A DNA stretch of 64,000 nucleotides, taken from assembly GCA_947495295.1 (NCBI GenBank), contig CANLYJ010000001.1, forward strand, positions 1,302,001 through 1,366,000, read 5' to 3'. The notes beneath the pieces are model-generated. The model had not been told where the DNA came from, did not search any database, and saw nothing but the letters and a program-made list of their open reading frames with translations. This DNA comes from an uncultured Paracoccaceae bacterium (lineage in GTDB: Bacteria; Pseudomonadota; Alphaproteobacteria; Rhodobacterales; Rhodobacteraceae). Positions within the stretch are counted from its first letter, which is position 1; each line of letters starts with the position of its first letter. This document shows, piece by piece, positions 46,553 through 56,327 of this stretch. A program made the translations under genes and the position numbers.

Positions 46553-47730
46553 AGCGCTGCAAGCTCCGTTTCCAGTGCTGCCAGATCGCCCAGCGTGTTG
46601 GCCGCAGCGAACAGGTCCAGATGGGGCAGGGCGGCGGCCATCCCGGCGGCGACTGGTGCGTAGTCGTCCCAACCTTTCAACGGGTTCAGCCAGATGATCT
46701 TGCAACCGCGTTTTTTAAGCTTTGCCAATGCGTTGGCGAGTGTTTCGGGTGGTGCGGTGTCATAGCCATCCGACATGATCAGCACGACGCTGCGCCCATC
46801 GACGAACCGCTTGGCATAAGTGTCTGCAAAACGCGCAAGCGATGGCCCGATCTTTGACCCGCCGCCAAATCCGTCGGCCATCAGCGACATGCGCCCGATG
46901 GCCCGCATGGCATCCTTGTCACGCAAGGCTTCGGTGATCCGCACAAGCCGCGTGTGAAACAGATAGGCGTCGGCATGGGTATCGGCGCGCATCAGCCCGG
47001 CGAGGAAGGCCAGAAAGACCTGTGCATAGATCGTCATCGACCCGGAGACATCGCACAGCGCGACGATCTTGCGGGTCCGGTCGGGGCGGTGTTTGCGCAA
47101 GAGCCGGATTGGCTCGCCGCCGGTAGCGAGGCTGTGGCGAATGATCTTGCGGAAGTGCAGGCGGTCACCCTTGCGGGCGGCACGCCTGCGGCGGGATCGC
47201 CTGTCGCGCAATGCAGCACCAAGGCGGCGTGCCACCAGTTCTGCCGCAGCGATTTCGTCAGGCCGCACCATCTCGCGCAGGTCCTTGCGGGACAGATTAC
47301 GCATCTCACTGCTGATCAGTTTGCCGGTGCCATCGCTTTCCGCGTCGCCGTCCGTGTCATCGGGTGCATTTGCCGACCCCGTGCTGTTGCTTTCCTGCCC
47401 CTTGGCATCGCGCGAGGAATGCACATCGTCGCTGATGGTGCTGCTGTTCGTCTTGATCACCTTCTGTTTCACCCGGCCCGCATCCATCCAATAGCTGTCA
47501 AACAAGGCGTCGAAACGTGCGGCTTCTTCCTTGCAGCCGGTGCAGACGGCGCGGAGGGCGCGGCGGGTTTCATCCGGCGATGTCGCAGTGATGCGGGTCA
47601 GGGCGGCGAGGGCGGTTTCGGCCTCTGCCACGCCAAGCCGCAAACCGTTATCGCGCAGATGGGCGATGAAACCTGTCACGCGGGCGGCGGGGCCGGGGTC
47701 GCGCCCGGCAAAACGTGTGACCCTGCTCAT
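46549..47730 (-). CDS. coxE: VWA protein CoxE
   Basis: A 393-residue protein of the CoxE/VWA_CoxE family. The N-terminal half is helical and ends in an Arg-rich segment (RRLGAALRDRRSRRRRAARKG). The C-terminal VWA domain has the metal site ALCDVSGSM (DxSxS) and VVLIMSDGYDTAPPETLANAL. Together with the AAA+ CoxD it inserts the [CuSMoO2] centre in CO dehydrogenase. Overlaps both coxD and coxF by 4 bases. Confidence 0.92.
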   Translation of the reverse strand: MSRVTRFAGRDPGPAARVTGFIAHLRDNGLRLGVAEAETALAALTRITATSPDETRRALRAVCTGCKEEAARFDALFDSYWMDAGRVKQKVIKTNSSTISDDVHSSRDAKGQESNSTGSANAPDDTDGDAESDGTGKLISSEMRNLSRKDLREMVRPDEIAAAELVARRLGAALRDRRSRRRRAARKGDRLHFRKIIRHSLATGGEPIRLLRKHRPDRTRKIVALCDVSGSMTIYAQVFLAFLAGLMRADTHADAYLFHTRLVRITEALRDKDAMRAIGRMSLMADGFGGGSKIGPSLARFADTYAKRFVDGRSVVLIMSDGYDTAPPETLANALAKLKKRGCKIIWLNPLKGWDDYAPVAAGMAAALPHLDLFAAANTLGDLAALETELAAL

Positions 47731-48602
47731 GCGGCACGCCCTGCGATGCGCCCTGCCACCTCTGGCGTGATCTGGGCCTGATCGCTTTGCGTTTTCAGCA
47801 AGGTCGTCAGGGTGGATTGCAGGATGGCAGGGTCGATTGTCAGATCAGCGATCCCAAGCCCCGTCAGGGCAGCGGCGAAATCCAGTGTTTCAGCGATACC
47901 GGGCGTTTTCTCCAGTGTCTCTTCTCTCAATTTCTGTACGAAACCAATGATTTGCGCAGCGAGTTTCGCCTCAATATCGGGGGAGCGCGCCTTGAGGATG
48001 GCAAGTTCGGTTTCCCGGCTCGGGTAATCGACATAAGTGTAAAGGCAGCGCCGCCGCAGCGCGTCTGACAGGTCACGGGTGCCGTTTGACGTGAGGATCA
48101 CAATGGGTTTTGTGGTCGCCGTGATCGTCCCCAATTCCGGGATCGACACCTGATAATCAGAGAAGATTTCGAGCAGGTAAGCCTCGAACTCCTCATCCGC
48201 GCGGTCAATTTCGTCGATCAGCAAGACAGGGGGCGTGTCTTGTGTGATGGCGGCCAGCAAAGGCCGTTCCAACAGGAAGTCGCGCGAGAAAATCCGCGCC
48301 TCAACCGCCTTGCCGGTTTCGCCGTCTTCGGCGGCGGCGCGGATGGTCAGAAGCTGGCGTTGGTAGTTCCATTCATAGATCGCCTGCGCCGCATCCAACC
48401 CTTCATAGCATTGCAGCCGGATCAGGCGGGTGTCGCGCACGGCCGACAGGGTCCGCGCAACATCAGTTTTGCCAACTCCGGCAGCCCCTTCGAGTAGCAG
48501 CGGGCGTTCCAGCGACAGCGCCAGATGCAGTGCCACCGACAGATCGTCGGAGGCGACATAGCCCTGATCAGCAAGATCAGATTGCAAGGTGGTATAGGAC
48601 AT
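47727..48602 (-). CDS. coxD: MoxR-type AAA+ ATPase CoxD
   Basis: A 291-residue ATPase starting at ATG 48602. It has Walker A LEGAAGVGKTDVAR, Walker B PPVLLIDEIDRADEEFEAYLLE and sensor 1 IVILTSNGTRDLSDALRRRC. CoxD is the chaperone that completes the Cu- and S-containing active site of CoxL. It follows coxL after 104 bases containing a double hairpin repeat. Confidence 0.92.
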   Translation of the reverse strand: MSYTTLQSDLADQGYVASDDLSVALHLALSLERPLLLEGAAGVGKTDVARTLSAVRDTRLIRLQCYEGLDAAQAIYEWNYQRQLLTIRAAAEDGETGKAVEARIFSRDFLLERPLLAAITQDTPPVLLIDEIDRADEEFEAYLLEIFSDYQVSIPELGTITATTKPIVILTSNGTRDLSDALRRRCLYTYVDYPSRETELAILKARSPDIEAKLAAQIIGFVQKLREETLEKTPGIAETLDFAAALTGLGIADLTIDPAILQSTLTTLLKTQSDQAQITPEVAGRIAGRAA

Positions 48603-48626
48603 GACGTTTCCTGATAATGTACCGTT

Positions 48627-48692
48627 GTCCCGGGCTTGACCCGGGACCTCTTGCGCGGGTTGACGTAGAGGCCCCGGATCGGGGTCCGGGGC
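48627..48692. repeat. Intergenic repeat with two perfect hairpins
   Basis: Between coxL and coxD: GTCCCGGG (48627-48634) and CCCGGGAC (48640-48647) with a 5-base loop, then GCCCCGGA (48671-48678) and TCCGGGGC (48685-48692) with a 6-base loop. The CCCGGGTCAAGCCCGGGA-like core resembles dispersed intergenic repeats common in alphaproteobacteria. Confidence 0.7.
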
Positions 48693-48706
48693 GCGTTGTT
48701 CTTGAT

Positions 48707-51133
48707 TTAATCGTGCAGTCCCAGATCGTTGGCCGTTTTCCAGATCCGCCAATGGTCATGCGGCATGTTGGTGTGCCGGTTGCCGAACGGGCGGAACGCA
48801 TCCTGGACCGCGTTTGAAAAGCATGGCACGCCGCCCACATGCGGGCTTTCGCCCACGCCCTTGGCCCCGATGGGGTGATGCGGGCTGGGGGTGACAGTAT
48901 GGTCGGTTTCGTAATTCGGCACCTCCCACGCGGTGGGCAGGAAAAAATCCATCAGCGTCCCGGTTTTGACGTTCCCCATGTCATCATAGGCAATTTCCTG
49001 GCCCAGCGCGACGGCGAGTGCTTCGGTCAGCCCGCCATGCACCTGGCCTTCGATGATCATCGGGTTGATCCGCGTGCCGCAATCATCCAGCGCATAGAAC
49101 CGCCGGATATCCGGCACGCCCGTATCCACGTCGATATCCATCACGCAGACATAGGCCCCAAACGGATAGGTCATGTTGGGCGGATCGTAATAGCTGACCG
49201 CCTCCAACCCCGGTTCAATTCCCGGAATGGCCTGATTATAGGCGGCGAAGGCGATTTCCTTCATCGTTTTGAACTGTTCCGGCGCGCCTTTGACCACAAA
49301 CCGGTCCACGTCGAATTCCACGTCATTGTCGTGGACCTCCAGCAGATAAGCCGCGATCATCTGCGCCTTGGCGCGGATTTTCCGACCGGCCATGGCCGTG
49401 GCCGCCCCGGCGACCGGGGTAGATCGTGACCCGTAGGTACCAAGCCCGTAGGGGGCTGTATCCGTATCGCCTTCCTCGATTGTGATACTGTCCGCAGGCA
49501 GCCCGATTTCGGAAGCGAGGATTTGCGCGAAGGTTGTTGCGTGGCCTTGCCCTTGCGAAATGGTGCCGAGCCGCGCGATTGCTGATCCCGTCGGGTGGAT
49601 ACGGATTTCGCAACTGTCGAACATCCCAAGCCCAAGGATGTCGCAATTCTTGACCGGGCCTGCCCCGACAATTTCGGTAAAGAAGCTCAGGCCGATCCCC
49701 ATCAGGGACCGTGTCTTGCCTGCCTTGAAATCCGCCACCCGCTGCGCCTGTTCGGCGCGCAGCCCTTCGTAATCAACCGCCTTCAGCGCCTTTTCCCATG
49801 CAGTGTGATAGTCGCCGCTGTCATATTCCCAGCCAAGGGCTGCGGTGTAAGGGAATTGTTCCTTCTTGATGAAGTTGATGCGCCTGAGTTCGGCGGCGTC
49901 CATGTTCAGTTCAATCGCCAGAACCTCGATCATCCGTTCGATAAAATAGACCGCCTCTGTCACCCGGAAAGAGCACCGATAGCTGACGCCGCCGGGGGCC
50001 TTGTTGGTATAGACCCCGTCAACCTCCAGATAGGCGGTGGGGATGTCGTAGGAGCCGGTGCAGATGTTCATGAAACCGGCGGGGAATTTGGTAGGGTCTG
50101 CGCAGGCGTCAAACCCGCCATGGTCCGCCGTGACGTGGCATTGCAGCCCGGTGATCTTGCCTTCCTTGGTCGCCGCGATCTTGCCTGTCATGTGATAGTC
50201 GCGCGCAAAGGCGGTGGTCATCAGATTGTCCATCCGATCCTCGATCCATTTGACCGGCTTGCCCGTCACGATGGAGGCCACAACCGAGCAGACATAGCCC
50301 GGATAGGCGCCGACCTTGTTGCCAAATCCGCCACCGATATCGGGGCTGATCACCCGGATATTGTGTTCTTCGATGCCCGAGATGAGCGAGACAACCGTGC
50401 GGATCGCATGGGGCGCTTGAAAGGTGCCCCAAAGCGTCAGCTTGCCGTTGACCTTGTCCATCGACGCCACGCAGCCGCAGGTTTCCAGCGGGCACGGATG
50501 GGTGCGGTGGTAATACATGCTCTCTTCGGCGACCACGTCTGCCTCTGCAATCACTTCTGCGGTTGGGTCCTTGTCGCCTGCTTCCCAAGTGAAGATGTGG
50601 TTGTGGTGTTTGCGTGGCCCGTGCGCGCCATCGGGCAGGGTGCCACCTTCGCCGACGAGATCCTCGCGCAGGACAACGTCGGATTGCAGCGCCTCGAACG
50701 GGTCCACGATGACAGGCAATTCTTCGTATTCAACCTCGACCTGTTCGATCCCGTCTGCGGCTGCATAGCGGTCTTCGGCGACGACAAAGGCGACCTCTTG
50801 CCCCTGAAACAGCACTTTGCCATCGGCGAGCACCATCTGCTTGTCCCCCGCAAGGGTCGGCATCCAATGCAGGCCCAGCGGTTCCAGATCCGCAGCGGTC
50901 AGCACCGCCAGCACGCCGGGGACTTTCATCGCCTCTTCAGTATTGATGCTGACGATCCTTGCATGGGCATAGGGCGTCCGGACGAAATCGCCGAACAGCA
51001 TCCCGTCCAGCTTGATGTCATCGACATAGTTGCCCTTGCCTTGGGTGAAACGGGCGTCTTCGACCCGTTTGCGTGAGCATCCCATGCCTTTGAGGCTGTC
51101 GATACGTTCTTCGCGTGTCACTTCGTCTTTCAT
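48707..51133 (-). CDS. coxL: Aerobic CO dehydrogenase large subunit, form I type
   Basis: An 808-residue molybdenum hydroxylase subunit (CO + H2O to CO2 + 2e- + 2H+). The active-site loop reads SYRCSFR at residues 384-390, with Cys387 corresponding to the Cu-binding Cys388 of Oligotropha; form I enzymes have AYxCSFR, form II AYxGAGR. The first residue is Ser rather than Ala. The Mo-cofactor regions include [11 protein letters not shown] and, near the C-terminus, [13 protein letters not shown] with the catalytic Glu. Length is normal. It overlaps coxS by 4 bases. It works with CoxM (FAD) and CoxS (2Fe-2S) as an LMS heterotrimer dimer. Confidence 0.93.
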   Translation of the reverse strand: MKDEVTREERIDSLKGMGCSRKRVEDARFTQGKGNYVDDIKLDGMLFGDFVRTPYAHARIVSINTEEAMKVPGVLAVLTAADLEPLGLHWMPTLAGDKQMVLADGKVLFQGQEVAFVVAEDRYAAADGIEQVEVEYEELPVIVDPFEALQSDVVLREDLVGEGGTLPDGAHGPRKHHNHIFTWEAGDKDPTAEVIAEADVVAEESMYYHRTHPCPLETCGCVASMDKVNGKLTLWGTFQAPHAIRTVVSLISGIEEHNIRVISPDIGGGFGNKVGAYPGYVCSVVASIVTGKPVKWIEDRMDNLMTTAFARDYHMTGKIAATKEGKITGLQCHVTADHGGFDACADPTKFPAGFMNICTGSYDIPTAYLEVDGVYTNKAPGGVSYRCSFRVTEAVYFIERMIEVLAIELNMDAAELRRINFIKKEQFPYTAALGWEYDSGDYHTAWEKALKAVDYEGLRAEQAQRVADFKAGKTRSLMGIGLSFFTEIVGAGPVKNCDILGLGMFDSCEIRIHPTGSAIARLGTISQGQGHATTFAQILASEIGLPADSITIEEGDTDTAPYGLGTYGSRSTPVAGAATAMAGRKIRAKAQMIAAYLLEVHDNDVEFDVDRFVVKGAPEQFKTMKEIAFAAYNQAIPGIEPGLEAVSYYDPPNMTYPFGAYVCVMDIDVDTGVPDIRRFYALDDCGTRINPMIIEGQVHGGLTEALAVALGQEIAYDDMGNVKTGTLMDFFLPTAWEVPNYETDHTVTPSPHHPIGAKGVGESPHVGGVPCFSNAVQDAFRPFGNRHTNMPHDHWRIWKTANDLGLHD

Positions 51134-51624
51134 TCTGCTGCCTCCTTGGCGGCGGCCATCTCAGCAGCGGCGGCCTGAATGGATTTCACAATGTTCTGGT
51201 AACCGGTGCAGCGGCATAGGTTGCCCGCCATACCGAACCGGATTTCTTCCTCGGTCGGGTTGGGGTTTTCTTCCAGCAGCTTGGTAGCCCGGGTGATCAT
51301 TCCGGGCGTACAATAACCGCATTGCAGCCCGTGATGTTCCTTGAAGGCCGTTTGCAGCGGGTGCAGATCGTCGGGCCCGCCGATCCCTTCGATGGTGGTG
51401 ATGTCTGCCCCATCGGCCTGGGCCACAAACATGGTGCAGGCTTTGACCGATTTGCCGCCGATGGTGACCGTACAGGCCCCGCAATGCGACGTTTCGCAGC
51501 CGATATGGGGGCCCGTGATATTCAGCCGTTCCCGCAAAGTGTAGATCAGCAATTCGCGCGGTTCGGCCAGGAACTCTTCTTCCTTGCCGTTCACCGTCAT
51601 TGTGATGTGCATTTTCTTTGACAT
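51130..51624 (-). CDS. coxS: CO dehydrogenase small (2Fe-2S) subunit
   Basis: A 164-residue iron-sulfur subunit. ATG 51624 is preferred over the upstream TTG 51639 because GAGGGGG then has proper spacing. The plant-type cluster is [12 protein letters not shown] with a later Cys in KACTMF; the second cluster is QCGYCTPGM and [10 protein letters not shown]. It passes electrons from the Mo site to FAD in CoxM. Confidence 0.95.
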   Translation of the reverse strand: MSKKMHITMTVNGKEEEFLAEPRELLIYTLRERLNITGPHIGCETSHCGACTVTIGGKSVKACTMFVAQADGADITTIEGIGGPDDLHPLQTAFKEHHGLQCGYCTPGMITRATKLLEENPNPTEEEIRFGMAGNLCRCTGYQNIVKSIQAAAAEMAAAKEAAE

Positions 51625-51635
51625 ATCTATCCCCC

Positions 51636-52490
51636 TCAAGCCCGCGACCAGGCGCGTGCGATGGCGCGGCGCAGGACGACGCCAGCCACATGTTTCTTGA
51701 ATGCGACCGGGCCGCGGTTGTCCTCGCTTGGATCAATATCGCCCTGCATGGCGTCAGTAGCAGCCTGCAGTGCTGCATCATCGACCGATGTGCCGATCAG
51801 GGCAGCGCCCGCCGCCTCTGAAAAGATCGGCGTGTCGCTCAGATTTGTCATCGCAATCGACGCTGCCGTGCAGATATCACCGTCCTTAACAATCTGCACG
51901 GCGGCCGCGGCGGTGGCATAGTCACCAATCTTGCGTTTCTGTTTTTCGTAAGCATAGCCGCCAGCGGGCAGGGGGATCGTGACGGCGGTCAGTACCTCTT
52001 CGTCCCCGCGGGCAGTCATATAAGCCGCTTCGTAGAAGGCGCGGGCCGGAACATCGCGCACACCATCCGGCCCGATCAGGCTGAATGTCGCGTCCAGACA
52101 TTGCATCAGGCCGGGCATGTCATTGCCGGGGTCGCCATTGGCCACATTACCCCCTACCGTGCCCATGTTGCGTACCTGCGGATCGGCGATCTGCAATGCG
52201 GCTTCGCGCAGGATGGGTGCCGCTGCACTCAGCGCGTCGTCGTCAATGATCTCGGACTGGGTGACCATTGCCCCGATGCGAATGCCGCCTGATCCGATTG
52301 CGATGCCGCTCAGCCCACCCACCGCCTGCAAGTCAATCAGATGCGGCACATCTGCCATCCGCAGCTTCATCATTGGGATCAGGCTGTGCCCGCCCGCCAT
52401 AACACGGGCGTCATCCCCGTGTTCCTGCAGCAGCGAAATCACCCCTGCCATATCGGTTGGTCGGTAATATGCGAATGCTGCCGGTATCAT
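51636..52490 (-). CDS. coxM: CO dehydrogenase medium (FAD) subunit
   Basis: A 284-residue flavoprotein of usual length. FAD-binding motifs are [16 protein letters not shown] and [17 protein letters not shown]; the C-terminal CO_deh_flav_C domain has [18 protein letters not shown]. It is the first gene of the catalytic set; M-S-L order is the mark of form I operons. The promoter region 52491-52598 has repeated GTGCAA boxes. Confidence 0.94.
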   Translation of the reverse strand: MIPAAFAYYRPTDMAGVISLLQEHGDDARVMAGGHSLIPMMKLRMADVPHLIDLQAVGGLSGIAIGSGGIRIGAMVTQSEIIDDDALSAAAPILREAALQIADPQVRNMGTVGGNVANGDPGNDMPGLMQCLDATFSLIGPDGVRDVPARAFYEAAYMTARGDEEVLTAVTIPLPAGGYAYEKQKRKIGDYATAAAAVQIVKDGDICTAASIAMTNLSDTPIFSEAAGAALIGTSVDDAALQAATDAMQGDIDPSEDNRGPVAFKKHVAGVVLRRAIARAWSRA

Positions 52491-52521
52491 TGGCTTGCTC
52501 TCCTGTCGCTTGCGTCATGAT

Positions 52522-52588
52522 GTGCAAAAGGTGCAACGGGATCCCGGTCAGGGCTTTAGAAATCACATGAAAAACGGCTGTTTTGCAC
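52522..52588. promoter_or_regulatory. Repeated GTGCAA boxes upstream of coxM
   Basis: GTGCAA occurs at 52522-52527 and 52531-52536 (9-base step). GTGCAAAA (52522-52529) is also matched by its exact inverted copy TTTTGCAC at 52581-52588. LytTR regulators bind short direct repeats, and a LytTR regulator gene lies just upstream. The link is inference. Confidence 0.45.
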
Positions 52589-52598
52589 GAAATGCGCC

Positions 52599-53714
52599 CT
52601 AGCCTGCACGAGTTGCGCCATCCGTGACTGACAGGGCATCCTGTACCGCCTGCAATTTGGACCGGCTGACAGGGACAGGGGGCAGGTCATCAGTGTCAAA
52701 GAGGCAGCGTCCCTTGTCCTTGCTGCGTTCAAAGCGGAAAACCTTGTTCGGGTTCACCAGGTAGCTGCGATGGGTTTGCAGGAACCCGGCGGGAAGAAGC
52801 CGTTTGGTCGCCTCTGTGATCGGCCAAACGCAGAACAGCCGATCATGTTGGGTGTAGATTTGGGTGTAATGCCCATCCGCGCGGACCAACGCGATCTCTT
52901 CGGGGGCAACAAAGACCTTTCCGCCATCGCGTTCGCAGGGGATTTGCAATCTGGCATTTGGTACGACTTGCGGTGCGGGGTGCAGCGTTGTCGCGGGTAC
53001 GCCGGGCACCAGATGGGTGACGCTAACCCACAAAAACGCACCAAAGATCACAAAGCTAGAGATAATGACGCCTAACGCCAGGACCTCATTGCTCATGCTG
53101 GGTCCGAATTCGGCAATCTGTGGTACTTTGATGAATTGCGTCCCTGCCATTGCCAGGAAATGTACCGTGCAGACGGCAGCAGCAAAACAGATCGTGCCAA
53201 GGAAGATATTCCGGTTTGTCCGGTGCCCATACGCGACCCAGAAGGCAAAGATGCAAAAGCCAATGGCAACGACGGATGAGGCAACAACCCCGAATGGGGT
53301 ATAGACGGCCCGGCATAGTTCCAGCCCGGCCATACCGATATAGTGCATGACCAGAATGCCGGTGCCCACGATGGCCCCTGCTGCGACGATGATCCCCCGG
53401 GTCCGCTGCGTAAAGTGCAGCAGGATCAGCGCCGCCCCCACGATCAGGATCGCCACCAGCGCCGAGATCAGGGTAATCGCCGCGTCATAATAGAAAAGAA
53501 CCGGCAATTGCAGGCCCAGCATGGCCACGAAATGCATCGACCAGATGCCGCCGCCCAAGGCGACGGAGGCCAGCGCAACCGACAGCTTTTTCTGCGTCAG
53601 CGTCTTTTCCGACAGGTTGCGCGTGAGCGAAAGGCCGGTGAACCCAGCCGCCAGCGCCACGATGCAAGACATCACGACAAGCAGGCTGTTATGGCTGAAG
53701 GGGAGTGACTCCAT
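52599..53714 (-). CDS. CoxC/CoxH-like membrane sensor: MHYT domain + LytTR DNA-binding domain
   Basis: A 371-residue protein from ATG 53714 (a TTG at 53750 is possible). Residues ~10-235 have seven hydrophobic segments with the MHYT signature repeated (GGIWSMHFVAMLGLQ, GILVMHYIGMAGLE, CTVHFLAMAG); such Met/His pairs may bind a metal and a diatomic gas. Residues ~265-365 are a LytTR domain (EEIALVRADGHYTQIYT, FLQTHRSYLVNPNKVF). This arrangement is known from CoxC and CoxH of the Oligotropha cox cluster. It precedes coxM by 108 bases and probably controls the operon in response to CO or redox state. Confidence 0.85.
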   Translation of the reverse strand: MESLPFSHNSLLVVMSCIVALAAGFTGLSLTRNLSEKTLTQKKLSVALASVALGGGIWSMHFVAMLGLQLPVLFYYDAAITLISALVAILIVGAALILLHFTQRTRGIIVAAGAIVGTGILVMHYIGMAGLELCRAVYTPFGVVASSVVAIGFCIFAFWVAYGHRTNRNIFLGTICFAAAVCTVHFLAMAGTQFIKVPQIAEFGPSMSNEVLALGVIISSFVIFGAFLWVSVTHLVPGVPATTLHPAPQVVPNARLQIPCERDGGKVFVAPEEIALVRADGHYTQIYTQHDRLFCVWPITEATKRLLPAGFLQTHRSYLVNPNKVFRFERSKDKGRCLFDTDDLPPVPVSRSKLQAVQDALSVTDGATRAG

Positions 53715-53767
53715 ATCTGCGAAAATGCCCAATAAGCGTGCGCTTGGCAATTTCGGAATTTTGCTGT

Positions 53768-54004
53768 TCAGAACGCCTTGAACGTCAGGGTGGTCAGTGA
53801 TCTTTCGATCCCGGTGATGTCGAGCAGGTTTTCATTGATGAATTTGCCGACATCGTCGCCTTCGGGGATATAAAGCTTCATCAGCAGGTCATAATCGCCG
53901 CTGGTTGAATAAAGCTCTGAGTGGATTTCGCGCAAGGCAATCGCATCGGCCACTTCGTAAGTTGTGCCCGGTTTGCAGCGGATCTGGATGAAGACGCAGG
54001 TCAT
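53768..54004 (-). CDS. Stand-alone Lrp/AsnC ligand-binding domain protein
   Basis: A 78-residue protein equal to the C-terminal RAM domain of Lrp/AsnC regulators, with no HTH: VFIQIRCKPGTTYEVADAI, ELYSTSGDYDLLMKLYI and LLDITGIERSLTTLTF. Such proteins form the same oligomer as Lrp and may bind amino acids or modulate full-length Lrp proteins. The upstream sequence has no missing HTH remnant. Confidence 0.85.
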   Translation of the reverse strand: MTCVFIQIRCKPGTTYEVADAIALREIHSELYSTSGDYDLLMKLYIPEGDDVGKFINENLLDITGIERSLTTLTFKAF

Positions 54005-54073
54005 GAGGGGTTCCTGAGGTGTGTATCTGGCGCGACCATAGCTGCTATGGCCGGTGATGCAAATTTTGTCTGC

Positions 54074-54589
54074 TTAGTTCAGATCAATCGAATATCTGAT
54101 CCCAAGCGTTTCAATCCCGGGATTGGTTTCGGTTGCGTTGGCGTTGGATCGATGGTCAAAAAACACCGATAGGCGCGATCCATTCTGAAAATTCACGCCA
54201 GCCCCCAACGCCCCTCGGAACTGGGTGGGGAACCCCAGATTGGGGCCATCACCCCGGATATAGATGCCCGGCATCACCGAGAGTTCGATATAAATAGGGC
54301 TGTCGCTGATCCGCTCGGTCGTCCATTTGCCGCCCGCGCCGAACCAGAAATCATTGTTACTGGTCAGGCTGGCCCCCATGGTCGGCTGAAACGCCCCGTA
54401 GCTTTTTGGCAGATCGTAGATGGCATAGATTTCTTCACCGATCACATCCTCCTGAAAATAGGTATCGCCATATTGCAGGCTAAGCCGTGCAGGGCTTTCG
54501 GTTTCCCGCAGGCATTCAGTGGGGCAATCATTCAGGTAGGTGTCCAGTCCGCCGACGATAAAGAAGAATACGGCAAATCTACTGTCCAT
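54074..54589 (-). CDS. PagL-like acyloxyacyl hydrolase (lipid A 3-O-deacylase family)
   Basis: A 171-residue protein from ATG 54589. The C-terminal half has the PagL pattern: FRGALGAGVNFQNGSRLS, FFDHRSNAN with His-Ser of the catalytic set, and PGIETLGIRYSIDL as closing strand. The middle shows amphipathic strands expected of an 8-strand outer-membrane barrel. The N-terminus (MDSRFAVFFFIVGGLD) is a poor signal peptide, so the true start may be missed or export may be unusual. It would trim a fatty acid from lipid A. Confidence 0.7.
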   Translation of the reverse strand: MDSRFAVFFFIVGGLDTYLNDCPTECLRETESPARLSLQYGDTYFQEDVIGEEIYAIYDLPKSYGAFQPTMGASLTSNNDFWFGAGGKWTTERISDSPIYIELSVMPGIYIRGDGPNLGFPTQFRGALGAGVNFQNGSRLSVFFDHRSNANATETNPGIETLGIRYSIDLN

Positions 54590-54599
54590 GTGGTGTCTT

Positions 54600-55217
54600 T
54601 CAGCTGTCAGGTTCAATCAGGCCCAGCCCGCGCAGATAAATCCCGATCCCGGATTCGAGCAGGTCTTCGGGCGGGAAGGGGCTTTGTGTGCCGGGATTAG
54701 AGCGGGCAAATAGTTCAACAACGCCGTGGCTGAGCGCCCAGATATGCGCGCTGAACATCTGCGGTGGCGGGCGTTTATGCGCCGGGATGTGCTGTGACAG
54801 TTCTTCGGCGGCTTTTTCCAGAACCCCCATGGCCCGCGTCGCGACAGCGTGCAGTTCGGGGGTGCGATTGATCGAAATCCCGGATTCGAACATCGCAATA
54901 TAGTAACCGGGGTATTTGTTTGCGAAGGCCAGATAGGCACGCCCCGTTGCCTCGAACGCGGCAAGGGCCGACGGTTGGCCGCCATTATAGGCGTGATCCA
55001 TCAGGTCGCCGAACATTTCGTAACCCTGCTGGGCGGCAGCGGCGATCATGTCTTCGCGGCCTTCGAAATGACGGTAAACTGCGGCAGGTGTGACGCCGGC
55101 TTCGCGCGCGGCCTCTGACAAGGTGAACCCCGTCGGCCCGCGTTTTTCAATCAGCGTTAGACATCCATTAATCAATGCCTCGCGCAGATTGCCGTGATGA
55201 TAACCGCGCTTAGGCAT
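54600..55217 (-). CDS. TetR family transcriptional regulator
   Basis: A 205-residue regulator starting at ATG 55217 ([15 protein letters not shown]), which overlaps the end of ppk2 by 8 bases. The HTH is [20 protein letters not shown]. The C-terminal domain (TetR_C WHG type) is consistent with [18 protein letters not shown]. It may control ppk2 or the following PagL-like gene. Confidence 0.9.
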   Translation of the reverse strand: MPKRGYHHGNLREALINGCLTLIEKRGPTGFTLSEAAREAGVTPAAVYRHFEGREDMIAAAAQQGYEMFGDLMDHAYNGGQPSALAAFEATGRAYLAFANKYPGYYIAMFESGISINRTPELHAVATRAMGVLEKAAEELSQHIPAHKRPPPQMFSAHIWALSHGVVELFARSNPGTQSPFPPEDLLESGIGIYLRGLGLIEPDS

Positions 55218-56079
55218 GCCAGAGGTCGGGACCTCCTGCGACTTGTGGATCGACGCTGCCAAGCGCCTTGTCGTCCTTGCGGGCATAGTCAAGCTGGGTC
55301 AGGATACTGCGGATCGTCTGCACCCGGGCGCGGCGCTTGTCATCAGACCGGATGATCGTCCAGGGAGCCTCGGCAGTGTGGGTCTGGTCGAGCGTTTCGC
55401 CAATCGCGGCTGTGTAGCTGTCCCACTTGTTCAGACCTTCGACATCAATCCAGGACAATTTCCACTGTTTGAGCGGGTCTTTTTCACGATCCAGAAAGCG
55501 TTTCAACTGCGTCGCCTGCCCGACATTCAGCCAGATCTTGAAGAGCTTGATCCCTTCGGTGACCAGCATATGCTCAAACTCCGGCACCTGTTTGAACCAG
55601 CGTTCGCGTTGTTCTGGTGTGCAGAACCCGAACACATGTTCAACAACGCCCCGGTTGTACCAACTGCGGTCAAAGATCGTGATTTCGCCCTTGGCAGGCA
55701 GATGGGCGATGTAGCGCTGAAAATACCATTGCGCGGCTTCCACATCCGTGGGTTTGGACAGAGCCACCAGTTTGGCCCCGCGCGGGTTCAGGTTTTCGCG
55801 CAAACGCTTGATTGTGCCGCCTTTGCCAGCCGCGTCCCGGCCTTCGAAAACGATGGCAATCCGCTGCCCGGTATCACGCGCCCAGGCCTGCATGCGGACA
55901 AGTTCGATTTGCAGGGCTGTCAGGGCCGCCTCATATTCTTTTTTGTCCCAGCGCCGATCATAAGGGTAATCCGGGTTCAGGATGTCGTTCTTTCCACTCT
56001 CTTTGATGGCAGTTTGCACCCGCACAGGCGCGTCTTCCCTGGCAAAGCGGCTGATCCCGCCATCAAAGGGTAAATCCAT
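55210..56079 (-). CDS. ppk2: Polyphosphate kinase 2
   Basis: A 289-residue PPK2 family kinase. Walker [11 protein letters not shown] (~79-88), the lid with [15 protein letters not shown], Walker [20 protein letters not shown] and [19 protein letters not shown] are diagnostic. A single PPK2 domain of this length belongs to the class that phosphorylates NDP (or NMP) with polyphosphate. It complements the nearby phosphate regulon theme, though it is not linked by operon. Confidence 0.93.
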   Translation of the reverse strand: MDLPFDGGISRFAREDAPVRVQTAIKESGKNDILNPDYPYDRRWDKKEYEAALTALQIELVRMQAWARDTGQRIAIVFEGRDAAGKGGTIKRLRENLNPRGAKLVALSKPTDVEAAQWYFQRYIAHLPAKGEITIFDRSWYNRGVVEHVFGFCTPEQRERWFKQVPEFEHMLVTEGIKLFKIWLNVGQATQLKRFLDREKDPLKQWKLSWIDVEGLNKWDSYTAAIGETLDQTHTAEAPWTIIRSDDKRRARVQTIRSILTQLDYARKDDKALGSVDPQVAGGPDLWHA

Positions 56080-56327
56080 GAAAACTCTCCCGATCTTCAG
56101 AACTTATATATGGGGGTTTCAGCGCCGGAGCGCAATTCGGGTTTGCAGCAGGCTGGTTGAAATGTCTGATGCGATGGCTTTTTTCAAAAGAGCGCGACCA
56201 ATCGGCAACCAATCCAGCCGCAAGTTTTGTGTGTTGCATGATCTATCAACTCTTGTTTGATCCTCATCGTGAATAGGGTAATCTTGCCAGTGATTGCTTT
56301 GATGTCATTCCGACGAGGACCCAACCA

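Noticed and set aside
49595..51076. 493-codon open frame antisense to coxL
   Set aside because: Same reason: shadow of a clearly identified gene with all its motifs on the minus strand.
56080..56327. Sigma-54 promoter for the vgrG cassette
   Set aside because: A TTGCCA-N4-TTGC-like string near 56285 does not fit the -24/-12 consensus (TGGCAC-N5-TTGC).
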